Positions 37,310 through 45,800 of a stretch of 64,000 nt of DNA are shown in pieces. The notes under the pieces are model-generated. The model did not search any database. It was not told where the DNA came from and worked only from the letters and a program-made list of their open reading frames with translations. The stretch is from Desulfovibrio gilichinskyi (lineage in GTDB: Bacteria > Desulfobacterota > Desulfovibrionia > Desulfovibrionales > Desulfovibrionaceae). Location: contig NZ_FWZU01000005.1 of NCBI RefSeq assembly GCF_900177375.1, positions 186,001 to 250,000 of the forward strand, written 5' to 3'. How positions within the stretch are numbered: position 1 is the stretch's first letter; each line of letters starts with the position of its first letter. The position numbers and the translations under genes were made by a program.

Positions 37310-38116
37310 ATGATCTTTCGAATTGGGTTGATTTTTTTTCTTTTTGTCTTCTCGGGATGTACTTCCTTTTCTCCTCGTTTATTTGCAGAGCAACATGGCT
37401 TCCTTGAACATATTTTTGTTGCAGATACTTTTGACATCGCAGGCTACATGCGTGGTAAATCCTCAATTCTTCGTGTCTATTTTGAGGGTGATGGTAAAGC
37501 ATGGTTGAATAGAAGACGCCCTTCTACTAATCCTACCCCCCAGAATCCTGTTTCTTTTTATTTAGCGGCAGTCGATACTAACCCGGCGGTGTTATACCTT
37601 GCGCGTCCTTGCCAGTTTGTTGAGGGGCCGCATTTAAGAAGTTGTTCTACACCTTTTTGGACATCAGCACGGTTTTCCGAACCTGTAATACACGATTTAA
37701 ATCAAGCTTTGGATCAGGCTAAATCATTAGTTGGGGCAAAAATCCTTGAGCTGGTTGGGTATTCTGGAGGTGGAGCGGTTGCCTTGCTACTCGCCGCACG
37801 AAGGGATGATGTTGATTTGGTTGTGACAATTGCAGGCAACTTGGACCATGATTACTGGACTCGCTATCATCACGTCTCGCCATTACGCGATTCGTTGAAT
37901 CCTGCTGATTATGCTGTTCAAAACCAAGTCATCAAGCAAGTACATATTGTAAGTACTGAGGACTTAATTATACCTCCTTCTGTCAGTCAGAGTTATCTAA
38001 GTAAAATGAACGAGACTAGTATGGTTCGAATTGTTACGGTGCACGGGGTAAAGCACATGGACGATTGGAGTCAAGTTGTCCCGAGTATTTTAAAAAAGGT
38101 TGATCAACACAAATAG
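37310..38116 (+). CDS. Lipoprotein alpha/beta-hydrolase
   Basis: 268 residues from ATG 37310, directly after GGAGGAGG (the 5-residue extension to 37295 is rejected). Signal peptide with lipobox FSGC, so the mature Cys would be near residue 17. Hydrolase fold features: nucleophile elbow GYSGGG, an acid in STEDLIIPPS and the terminal His in GVKHMDDW. RPCQFVEGPHL is seen in a family of secreted lipase-like lipoproteins. May deacylate or de-esterify a lipid or glycan outside the inner membrane (inference). Sits between DUF2304 and the oligosaccharyltransferase. Confidence 0.75.
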   Translation: MIFRIGLIFFLFVFSGCTSFSPRLFAEQHGFLEHIFVADTFDIAGYMRGKSSILRVYFEGDGKAWLNRRRPSTNPTPQNPVSFYLAAVDTNPAVLYLARPCQFVEGPHLRSCSTPFWTSARFSEPVIHDLNQALDQAKSLVGAKILELVGYSGGGAVALLLAARRDDVDLVVTIAGNLDHDYWTRYHHVSPLRDSLNPADYAVQNQVIKQVHIVSTEDLIIPPSVSQSYLSKMNETSMVRIVTVHGVKHMDDWSQVVPSILKKVDQHK

Positions 38117-38122
38117 CGAGTT

Positions 38123-40072
38123 ATGAGAACTTTACGATTTACTACCACGACATGGGCAACTATCGCCGTCATAATAATTTCTGTAACTCTAAGCGGAATT
38201 CTAGCACTTCATCATTCGCAATTACTGGTAGAGCAGGGTATTCATATACAGGGGGTCCCGCTGATTGGAAATAATGATGGATATTATTATTTGGATCAGG
38301 CTTATAAGCTAGCTGAGCAGGGTGTTGGGGTTAATGATGTAATTAATGACAGTCATCAATCAATGCTTCTTTCTTATTTCCTTGCTGCAGTTGCTGGTCT
38401 TGATAAAATGCGATTACAAAGAGTTTCCGCATACCTTGGGCCTATTCTAAGCTTATCTATGTTATTAGCGGTGCTTCCATGGGGTATAAAAATTCGTTCT
38501 CCTTTTGTTATGGTTTCTTCAACTTTACTTGCTCTTTTCGCTCCATATTGGGTAACGCGTACCCATGTTGGTTTTCTTGATACTGATAGCTTAGTTCCAG
38601 GATTATGCTTCTTTGCCCTATTCTGTGTTTTCCAGTTTTCTACCAAAAAAGTTTCGCGATTGCCTTGGGTAGGTTTATATATATTGATACTTTTTTTTCT
38701 GTGGTTTTGGTGGCGACCAGGGGCGTTACTGTCTGCAGGATTTATTCTTTGCTATTTAGTTTATCCAACTCGGAATAGGCTTGATATTTCGCTAAAGGTT
38801 TTATTCCTGTGCGGGATTATTGCTGTTACAGGTTTGATGGTTGCTGGACTTGAACCCTTTTCACAATATGCGGCGTACATAAAAGATCATGCTTCTCTTG
38901 CCTTTGGCGGGACCACCAATTCTCTTTTAAGCTTATCGATTATTGAATTGAGAGGAGTATACCTGTGGCAGTTGGGGCAAAAATCTCTTGGAAGTGGTTG
39001 GCTGTTGATCCCTGCTATATATGGAACCATATGCTACTGCGTGCATTATCGTACGAAAGCTATTTTTCTGGCCGTTGCATGGGGGTTCGGGTTCGCATCG
39101 ATTATATCGCAACGGTTTATTCCTTTATTTATACCAGCAGTCGCTTTTTTTGCCGCATATGGCTGCATAATTCTTTGTTCATGGGTAAGTCGCCAAATTA
39201 CGTTGCGATTCATGCTGCAAACGAACAAGATTGAATATTTATTAAAAGTAGCATGCTTACCTCTTTTGTTTGGATGTGTAATTGTAAATACCGTCACATA
39301 TCAACCTAAAACATATTTTAGCCGAAATGATTTCGTGCTCGCTAAAAAAATTCGAGCCACATTCCCATCAAATACACTTCTATGGACTTGGTGGGACTAT
39401 GGGTATTTTTTTAAATACCTTACAGGAATGGATGTTTTCTTTGACGGCGGATCGCAGACAGAATTAACTTGTTTCACAGCAGCTTACCCGCTAGTTCAGA
39501 ATGATATGGCTGTAGCAGCTAGTTGGATAAAATACTTTGCGTTTTCATCTCCAGATCAGCTCAATACAAATAAAAAAGAACAATGGCTTGCGTTTTTAAC
39601 TGCATTTACTAAAAAAATTATGAGCACGGCTGAAACCTCTGAACGCTCAGTAGCATTATGTTTGCCTGCAAGGGTTTATACCACTAGCGGCTATTTATAC
39701 TCATTTGCTCATGTTTTTGAGTATAAAATGCCACCAATTGTTAACCATTTGGATTTGTACTCAAAGAAAGGATTTAGATATGAACCTCGCTCCAGCTCCG
39801 TGGTTGTTCCTGAAGAAATGGTTAGCAATGGATACGATAGCTTTGGTGGGGTTCTGGATGCAACGAACAAGCTCCCTAAGCAGTTAGATTTAGACACAGT
39901 TCCTGATCCATATCTTGTGTTTTCAGATAACTCTAATTTTTTGGCGGTTACGGATCGTGCTTTGGTTGAGTCTGTACTGTTTCGTCTTCTAGGATTGTTT
40001 GATGGTGATATAAGATATTTTTCACCTATTTTCTTTGATTATCGATTTGGTGGAATTTGGAGTGTACATTAA
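38123..40072 (+). CDS. STT3/PglB-family oligosaccharyltransferase
   Basis: 649 residues: about 12-13 hydrophobic segments to residue 405, then a periplasmic C-terminal domain. Catalytic features in register with Campylobacter PglB: acidic residue D52 in GNNDGYYYL, D153/D155 in GFLDTDSL, and the acceptor-sequon motif WWDYG at 423-427. Such enzymes transfer lipid-linked glycans to asparagine in the periplasm; a Desulfovibrio PglB homologue is known to be active. Starts 6 bp after the hydrolase stop, so one operon with GT2, DUF2304 and the hydrolase. Last cargo gene before the Tn7 left end. Confidence 0.88.
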   Translation: MRTLRFTTTTWATIAVIIISVTLSGILALHHSQLLVEQGIHIQGVPLIGNNDGYYYLDQAYKLAEQGVGVNDVINDSHQSMLLSYFLAAVAGLDKMRLQRVSAYLGPILSLSMLLAVLPWGIKIRSPFVMVSSTLLALFAPYWVTRTHVGFLDTDSLVPGLCFFALFCVFQFSTKKVSRLPWVGLYILILFFLWFWWRPGALLSAGFILCYLVYPTRNRLDISLKVLFLCGIIAVTGLMVAGLEPFSQYAAYIKDHASLAFGGTTNSLLSLSIIELRGVYLWQLGQKSLGSGWLLIPAIYGTICYCVHYRTKAIFLAVAWGFGFASIISQRFIPLFIPAVAFFAAYGCIILCSWVSRQITLRFMLQTNKIEYLLKVACLPLLFGCVIVNTVTYQPKTYFSRNDFVLAKKIRATFPSNTLLWTWWDYGYFFKYLTGMDVFFDGGSQTELTCFTAAYPLVQNDMAVAASWIKYFAFSSPDQLNTNKKEQWLAFLTAFTKKIMSTAETSERSVALCLPARVYTTSGYLYSFAHVFEYKMPPIVNHLDLYSKKGFRYEPRSSSVVVPEEMVSNGYDSFGGVLDATNKLPKQLDLDTVPDPYLVFSDNSNFLAVTDRALVESVLFRLLGLFDGDIRYFSPIFFDYRFGGIWSVH

Positions 40073-40119
40073 GAAAGGTTGAATTTATCTTTATATAGTT
40101 CGTTTCAATCATAGTTTTA

Positions 40120-40266
40120 GTTTCCAACTTTATTACTCAGGATTTATTCTTCAAAAGTTAGAATTATAATTTAGTTTCCAACTTTATTTTTAAAAATAAA
40201 AAATCGGTTCATGTAAAATCAAGTAGTTATAAAAAAATTAGTTCCCAACTTTATTACTCACCCACA
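40120..40266 (-). repeat. Tn7 left end with three spaced TnsB-type repeats
   Basis: Three copies of GTTTCCAACTTTATTACTCA or close variants lie at 40120-40139, 40174-40193 and 40241-40260, all inverted relative to those in the right end, and the last runs into the terminal CCCACA at 40266. Wide spacing is typical of Tn7 left ends, unlike the abutting sites on the right. Confidence 0.88.
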
Positions 40267-40271
40267 ATGGG
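40267..40271. repeat. Target-site duplication, distal copy (ATGGG)
   Basis: Identical to 14000-14004. Confirms that both transposon ends belong to one insertion event and that neither junction has been altered since. Confidence 0.93.
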
Positions 40272-40274
40272 TTT

Positions 40275-40353
40275 TGTGGGTAAGTAATAAAGTTGTATAC
40301 TAAAGCCGTTCCTTTTAGACTGTTAATATTGTCTAAAAGGAACGGCTTTTCTT
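40275..40353 (+). repeat. Fossil right end of an older Tn7-type insertion
   Basis: Three bases beyond the target duplication a second TGTGGGTAAGTAATAAAG begins, followed by one TnsB-like repeat ending in TGTATAC (the other two repeats are lost), then a perfectly paired leader hairpin (AAAGCCGTTCCTTTTAGAC, 40302-40320, with its complement at 40331-40349). Without the younger element this end would lie about 26 bp after glmS, again attTn7. Hence an older Tn7 occupied the same site, and the younger one inserted between it and glmS. Confidence 0.85.
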
Positions 40354-40563
40354 ATAGCAAAAAGAAATGGTGGATTATCAGAGGTAAAGATTTCGAATAT
40401 GATAAAGGAAGGACGTGGGGGCGGGCATGGTCATGAATATATTCCGTGGATCAAAGTTAGGGATATTTCATCGCGAGGAAGGTCTCATAGAATTTATGGA
40501 TTTAAATCTCAACGAACGCACCATCTTCTTTCAGATCTGGAATTTGAAATGCTACATAAATAA
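40354..40563 (+). pseudogene. tnsA 5' fragment from the older Tn7
   Basis: The frame IAKRNGGLSEVKISNMIKEG and then RGGGHGHEYIPW through HHLLSDLE matches the first 63 residues of TnsA. The start codon is ATA instead of ATG, and after codon 63 the frame runs into an inverted IS3 end and stops at 40561. From 40432 to 40544 it differs from the intact tnsA (14201-14313) at only one of 113 bases, while the preceding 30 bases differ at 8. Confidence 0.9.
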
Positions 40564-40715
40564 CGGACAGCCCGTTTTAGGTTAGGCGGCTATTTTCAGT
40601 TTACTGAAAAAATTCTCTGCGACAGCATTATCCCAACAGTTTCCCCTACTTACTCATACTGCTTATACCGATCCCGTTGCGCTGGATAAAGCCTATTCGG
40701 TATCGGCAGCAAAAA
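40546..40715 (-). pseudogene. IS3-family element remnant, inverted, inside the fossil tnsA
   Basis: On the minus strand, 40650 to 40594 encodes SRGNCWDNAVAENFFSKLK, the IS3 OrfB C-terminal motif, here with the Trp intact. Upstream (40700-40650, shifted frame) GFIQRNGIGISSMSK also fits OrfB. After SKLK an internal deletion joins directly to the IS end (40581-40546), which matches 23641-23676 at 33 of 36 bases. The outer IS end abuts the broken tnsA. The other boundary is unclear, somewhere before 40810. Confidence 0.78.
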
Positions 40716-40809
40716 GTACACAATGGCCTGCATTGATGCAGAACCTACAGTTACCGGAGCGATCAACAGATTGACCGTTAAGGTTGCTTATCAATCAAGG
40801 ATAATTACA

Positions 40810-41958
40810 TTGCTTTACAGAACTATGCCTAAGAATGGAGACAAACTTTCCGCACTTGGATTCGGGTGCATGCGTCTGCCTATGCTGGACGGAGAAATTG
40901 ATGAGAAACGTGCTATCGCACAAATCCGTCAGGCTATTGATAACGGAGTCAATTATGTTGATACCGCATGGCCTTATCATGACGGAGAAAGCGAGCCGTT
41001 GCTGGGCAAGGCTTTGAAAGACGGGTATCGCGAGAAGGTTAAAATTGCAACCAAACTTCCGACTTGGCTGGTTGAAAATCGCGAAGATATGGATAAATTC
41101 CTGGATGCACAGCTGGAGAAACTCGGAACTGATCACATTGATTACTACCTTATTCACGCTCTCAGCGGTCCTTCATGGAAAAGCGTTGAAGATCTTGGAA
41201 TAAAAGAATTTCTTGATCAGGCACAGAAAGACGGACGGATCGTTAATCCCGGTTTTTCATTCCATGGACTTGCAGAAGATTTTCAGCCCATTGTTGATGC
41301 ATACTCATGGGTGTTCTGTCAGATTCAGTATAACTATCTGGATCAGGAATTTCAGGCAGGCACTAAAGGGCTCAAGTATGCCGCTTCTAAAGATATCGGC
41401 GTGATTATTATGGAGCCGTTGCGCGGCGGGAACCTTGCTCTTCCAGAAGCTCCTCCTGCTATTGCCGAACTATGGGCTCAGGCTGAGGTTAAACGTCCTC
41501 CTGTTGAGTGGGCTTTGCGCTGGGTTTGGAACCATCCTGAAGTTACAGTAGTTCTGTCAGGAATGAATAGCGAGGAACAGATATCGCAGAATATGGCTGT
41601 CGCAAGTGATGCATCCGCCAATTATCTTTCGCCGGCAGAGCTTGAATTAATTGAGCGTGTAAGTATTACCTATAGAAAACTCATGCAGGTTGGATGTACC
41701 GGTTGCGGTTATTGCCTGCCTTGTCCTGCCGGGGTGCAAATTCCGATATGCTTCGATTTTTTTAATAAGCTCCACATGTTCGGAAATCTTGATGAAGCTA
41801 AACATCTTTACAAAGTATTCGGTAGCGGAGATGTTTTGCAGCGTGAACCTGGATTTGCTTCACAGTGTGTGGAATGCGGTATGTGTCTCGAAAAATGTCC
41901 ACAGCAGATCAATATCCCTGAAGTCCTCAAACGTGTTGTCGCTGAGCTTGAAGATTAA
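40810..41958 (+). CDS. Aldo/keto reductase with C-terminal Fe-S motifs
   Basis: NAD(P)H-dependent oxidoreductase of the subfamily with ferredoxin-like cysteines. From TTG 40810 the product starts MLYRTMPKNGDKLSALGFG, matching relatives; ATG 40825 is the alternative. A longer frame back to 40723 reads antisense through IS3 debris and is rejected. Catalytic Asp/Tyr in NYVDTAWPYHDGES, Lys in KIATKLPT, His in YYLIHAL. Two cysteine clusters, GCTGCGYCLPCP and CVECGMCLEKCPQ, suggest a [4Fe-4S] centre. The island debris ends right at its start, so its native promoter is probably gone. Confidence 0.85.
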   Translation: MLYRTMPKNGDKLSALGFGCMRLPMLDGEIDEKRAIAQIRQAIDNGVNYVDTAWPYHDGESEPLLGKALKDGYREKVKIATKLPTWLVENREDMDKFLDAQLEKLGTDHIDYYLIHALSGPSWKSVEDLGIKEFLDQAQKDGRIVNPGFSFHGLAEDFQPIVDAYSWVFCQIQYNYLDQEFQAGTKGLKYAASKDIGVIIMEPLRGGNLALPEAPPAIAELWAQAEVKRPPVEWALRWVWNHPEVTVVLSGMNSEEQISQNMAVASDASANYLSPAELELIERVSITYRKLMQVGCTGCGYCLPCPAGVQIPICFDFFNKLHMFGNLDEAKHLYKVFGSGDVLQREPGFASQCVECGMCLEKCPQQINIPEVLKRVVAELED

Positions 41959-42017
41959 TTCAGCTGTAACAGTATGAAATTCATACTTAAGTTGCGGGTG
42001 GCGCTGACCATAATGAG

Positions 42018-42043
42018 CCTTCCGCAATATTGAAGGTTTTTTT
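42018..42043 (+). terminator. Weak terminator-like hairpin
   Basis: A 5-bp stem (CCTTC 42018-42022 / GAAGG 42032-42036) followed by seven T residues, between the aldo/keto reductase and larB. The short stem makes it uncertain. Confidence 0.4.
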
Positions 42044-42108
42044 AGCCATTTCTCACATGGGTAGCCTCAACGAACCTGCAAAATAATTCTTATGAAAGGG
42101 AACCAGAT

Positions 42109-42852
42109 ATGACTGATCTGTTAACTAAACTTTTGTCCGATATCAGGGATGGTAATGTTGATGTTGAAGAAGGGCTTCAATGTTTGCGGGATCTTCCGTT
42201 TATGGATTTGGGGCACACCAAATTCGACCTGCACCGTTCGCTGAGAACCGGTTTTCCCGAGGTCGTTTACGGTGAAGGGAAAACCCCTGAACAGATTGGT
42301 GAGATCTTTGATAAAATGGGTAAGCATACAAATATTCTGGCAACCCGTGTTTCTCCTGAAAAGGCTGAATATGTACAGTCTGTTTGCGCCGAAGCAAAGT
42401 ATAATACCCTAGGAAGAACTCTCTCGCTTGTTAAGAAACCTATCTCCTACAATAAAGGAGAGGTTGCCATTATTACTGCCGGAACATCCGACATTTCTGT
42501 TGCGGAGGAAGCTCTGGAAACTTGTGAGATGTTTGGGAGTCATGCAAAAATTATTTCTGATGTTGGAGTTGCCGGTATTCATCGTTTACTTGATCGTCTG
42601 TCTGCGATCCGTCAGGCGCGCATTCTTATTGTAATTGCAGGTATGGAAGGAGCTTTGGCCAGCGTTATTGGCGGACTTGTTTCGCAACCGATTATTGCGG
42701 TACCTACTTCTGTCGGTTACGGAGCATCTTTTTCAGGATTATCTGCCTTGCTCGGCATGCTGACATCCTGCGCCAGTGGCGTCACTGTGGTGAATATTGA
42801 TAACGGTTTCGGAGCAGCTTGCGCAGCGTGTAAGATCAATAATATCCTCTAA
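42109..42852 (+). CDS. larB: Nickel-pincer cofactor biosynthesis protein LarB
   Basis: LarB carboxylates and hydrolyses nicotinic acid adenine dinucleotide to start the nickel-pincer nucleotide cofactor of lactate racemase-type enzymes. 247 residues; the C-terminal half is PurE-like, with the signature AIITAGTSDISVAEEA, SDVGVAGIHRLL, VIAGMEGALASVIGGL and VPTSVGYGASFSGLSALL. AAGGGA precedes the ATG. larC and larE are not in the window, so they must be elsewhere or absent. Confidence 0.92.
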   Translation: MTDLLTKLLSDIRDGNVDVEEGLQCLRDLPFMDLGHTKFDLHRSLRTGFPEVVYGEGKTPEQIGEIFDKMGKHTNILATRVSPEKAEYVQSVCAEAKYNTLGRTLSLVKKPISYNKGEVAIITAGTSDISVAEEALETCEMFGSHAKIISDVGVAGIHRLLDRLSAIRQARILIVIAGMEGALASVIGGLVSQPIIAVPTSVGYGASFSGLSALLGMLTSCASGVTVVNIDNGFGAACAACKINNIL

Positions 42853-42897
42853 GTATGTAGATGTTAACGAGTAATCAGGGGCGATTTTTTGTCAATT

Positions 42898-45800
42898 TTA
42901 TTTTCGTCTGAACTTAATCTCTTCAGCTCCGCAGTACAGCACCGGAACTACAAACACGGTAAGTATCGCTATGGTCATGCCCCCGAATGAAGGGATTGCC
43001 ATAGGTACCATGATGTCTGATCCGCGCCCTGTTGAGGTCAGGATAGGGAGTAGTGCAAGGATGGTTGTTGCCGAGGTCATCAGAGCCGGGCGGATTCTCC
43101 TTTGTGCCCCTTTAATGATGGCCTGTCTGATTTCGGGAATGCTGGTAGCTTTGCGATCGTTTTTGGTCTCATCCAGATAAGTTGCCATGATAACGCCGTC
43201 GTCCGAGGCTATACCGAACAGAGCCAGAAAGCCGACCCATATGGCAACGCTTAAGTTGATTGGTGCTACTTGAAACAATTCGCGCATCGGCGTGCCAAAC
43301 ATGGTAAAGTTCATAAACCACGGCTGGCCGTACATCCACACCATAAGAAATCCGCCGGACCACGCAACGAAAATACCTGAAAAGACCATTAATGTTGTCG
43401 CCATGGATTTGAACTGCAAATATAGAATTAACACTATGAACATCAGGGCCAGCGGCAGGATTACTGCGAGTTTCTTCTGTGCTCTGATCTGATTTTCATA
43501 ACTGCCTGCAAACTCGTATGAAACTCCGGCAGGAATAACCAGCTCGCCTGATTTAATTTTCGAATTAAGAAAGTTTTGAGCCTGTTCAACTACATCCACT
43601 TCGGCAAATCCGGGTTTCTTGTCAAAGAGAACGTAACCGACAAGAAATGTATCCTCACTTTTGATGACCTGCGGCCCGCGGATATATTTTATCTCTGCCA
43701 GCTGGCTGAGGGGGATTTGTTCTCCGGACGGAGTGCTTACAAGAATATTTCCAAGGTCGTCTATGTTATCACGCAGCTCTCTCATGTAGCGAACCCTGAC
43801 AGGATAGCGTTCACGACCTTCGACTGTAGTTGTCACCACTTTGCCGCCGACTGCCACTTCAATAACATCCTGTACCTGTGAAAGCATAATTCCGTATCTT
43901 GCAATGGCTTCACGATCTATGACAATCTCAAGATATGGTTTACCCACTATGCGGTCGGCAATAACAGCTTCCGGCTGTATTGATCCCACCTGTTTGAGCA
44001 GTCTTTCCAGATCAAGAGCTACTTTTTCCAGTGTTTCCAGATTTGGGCCTTTAACTTTGATGCCCATGGGAGCGCGCATACCGGATTGCAGCATTACAAT
44101 TCTTGCGGCAATGGGTTGCAGTTTCGGCGCGGAAGTTACTCCGGGTATTTTAGCTGCTTTGACTATTTCATCCCATATATCATCCGGCGAAGTTACCCCT
44201 TTCCAGCTCTTGCGGTTTGGATTCAGCTCCTGATTAAGTGCAGATCTCCATATTCTGAAAGGTTTACCGTTTTCATCAGGAATCAGTTTTCCATTGTAGT
44301 CTCTTGCATAGTATCCCTGCACTAAATAAGGGTATCCGTCTTTTGCCGGAACAAGGTCACCGTTGACATTGCGAAAGTAGTCTTTTTGATCGGGATCAAA
44401 TTTAAAACGGAGTCTCTCTCCTGATTTATTAACAACGTACTCAGATTTATAATTAATGACAGTTTCGATCATGGAAATAGGCGCTGGATCAAGAGGAGTT
44501 TCTGCTCTGCCAAGCTTACCAACTGCGGACTCCACTTCCGGAATAGATTGGATCATCATATCCTGCTTGCGCAGCACATCATGAGCTTCGCCTATGGATG
44601 CATGGGGCATAGTGGTCGGCATGAATAAAAATGCGCCTTCATCAAGGTCCGGCATGAATTCTTTACCTAAGCCGGGAAAGGTATGATCCAGCTTGACGTA
44701 AGGAGCAGAGGTCCTGATTGTGTCCGGTAGAAATGAGGTCAGGTTGCCGAATCCGAGCCAGATAGACATTCCTAAAGCAATGATAAAAGCTGGCAAAGAT
44801 AAAAAGAGCAATTTATGATTAAGACACCACCACAGCATTCTGGCATAGTTGTACCGGAATAATTCGAAAAAGAGCATTAAACTGCCGATAACCAAGGCTA
44901 CAAAAGCATAATTATTGGTCATGCCTTTTTCCGGTCCCAGCGGCAGCCATGAACTTGTAAGAACGAAGGCGACCAGACCTACAATTGTCCATGTTTCCGC
45001 GTAACCTATAAATGTGTGCGCCTTCTCCGGAACAAATGGCAATATAAAGTGTTTTATACCTAGATAGATGAAGAAAATACCAACCCACCATTTCAGCATT
45101 ATGGAAAGAGCAACTCCTGAAAGGATGTAGAGGACCGAGCGAATATAGGTCTGTTTTCCCTTGGTAAATTTTTTACGCGCAGTAAACAGAAGTTGAGCTA
45201 AAGGCGGTAAAATAGTCAAAGCTACAATGATAGATGACAGTAACGCGAAGGTCTTGGTATAAGCTAACGGTTTGAATAGTTTGCCTTCGGCCCCGTCCAT
45301 GGCAAATACAGGCATAAAGCTGACAATTGTAGTCGCAACGGCAGTCATTACTGCACTGCCTACTTCTGTTGTCCCATTGTAAATAAGTTTAAGACGGCTG
45401 ACTCCCTCTTCTGCCGTTTCGAGCTTTTTCAGTATATTTTCACAGATGATAATCCCCATGTCGACCATGGTTCCGATCGCAATTGCAATTCCTGACAGAG
45501 CTACAATATTAGCATCGACTTTGAAGACTCGCATACCCATAAAGCTCATGAGTACGGCAAGAGGTAATAATGAAGAAATAAGTAATGAACTTTTAAGGTG
45601 CATGACCGCAATAAGAACTACAATGATAGTAATCAGTATTTCTTCAGTCAGGGCGGTGTTAAGCGTGCCGAGGGTTTCATGAATCAGGTTTGAGCGGTCA
45701 TAAAAAGGAACAATAGTCAGTTTGCTTTCTGTTCCGTCCGGCAGGATTTTTGAGGGCAATCCAGGTGAAATAGCTATTATCTTGCTTTTGATATTATCAA

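Larger units (their letters stand above)
14005..40266 (+). mobile_element. Complete Tn7-family transposon in attTn7
   Basis: About 26.3 kb bounded by TGTGGGTGAGTAATAAAG at 14005 and its exact inverted copy ending at 40266, flanked by ATGGG duplications. tnsABCDE read inward from the glmS-side (right) end, the canonical Tn7 layout. The rest is cargo: a small membrane protein, a phosphoesterase, a decayed IS3 region, a polysaccharide export locus and an oligosaccharyltransferase cluster. All five transposition genes and both ends look intact, so the element may still be mobile. The cargo looks more AT-rich than the flanks by eye. Confidence 0.96.

Noticed and set aside
40723-40809. Longer aldo/keto reductase N-terminus
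   Set aside because: These codons read antisense through IS3 remnant sequence and have no counterpart in the family.
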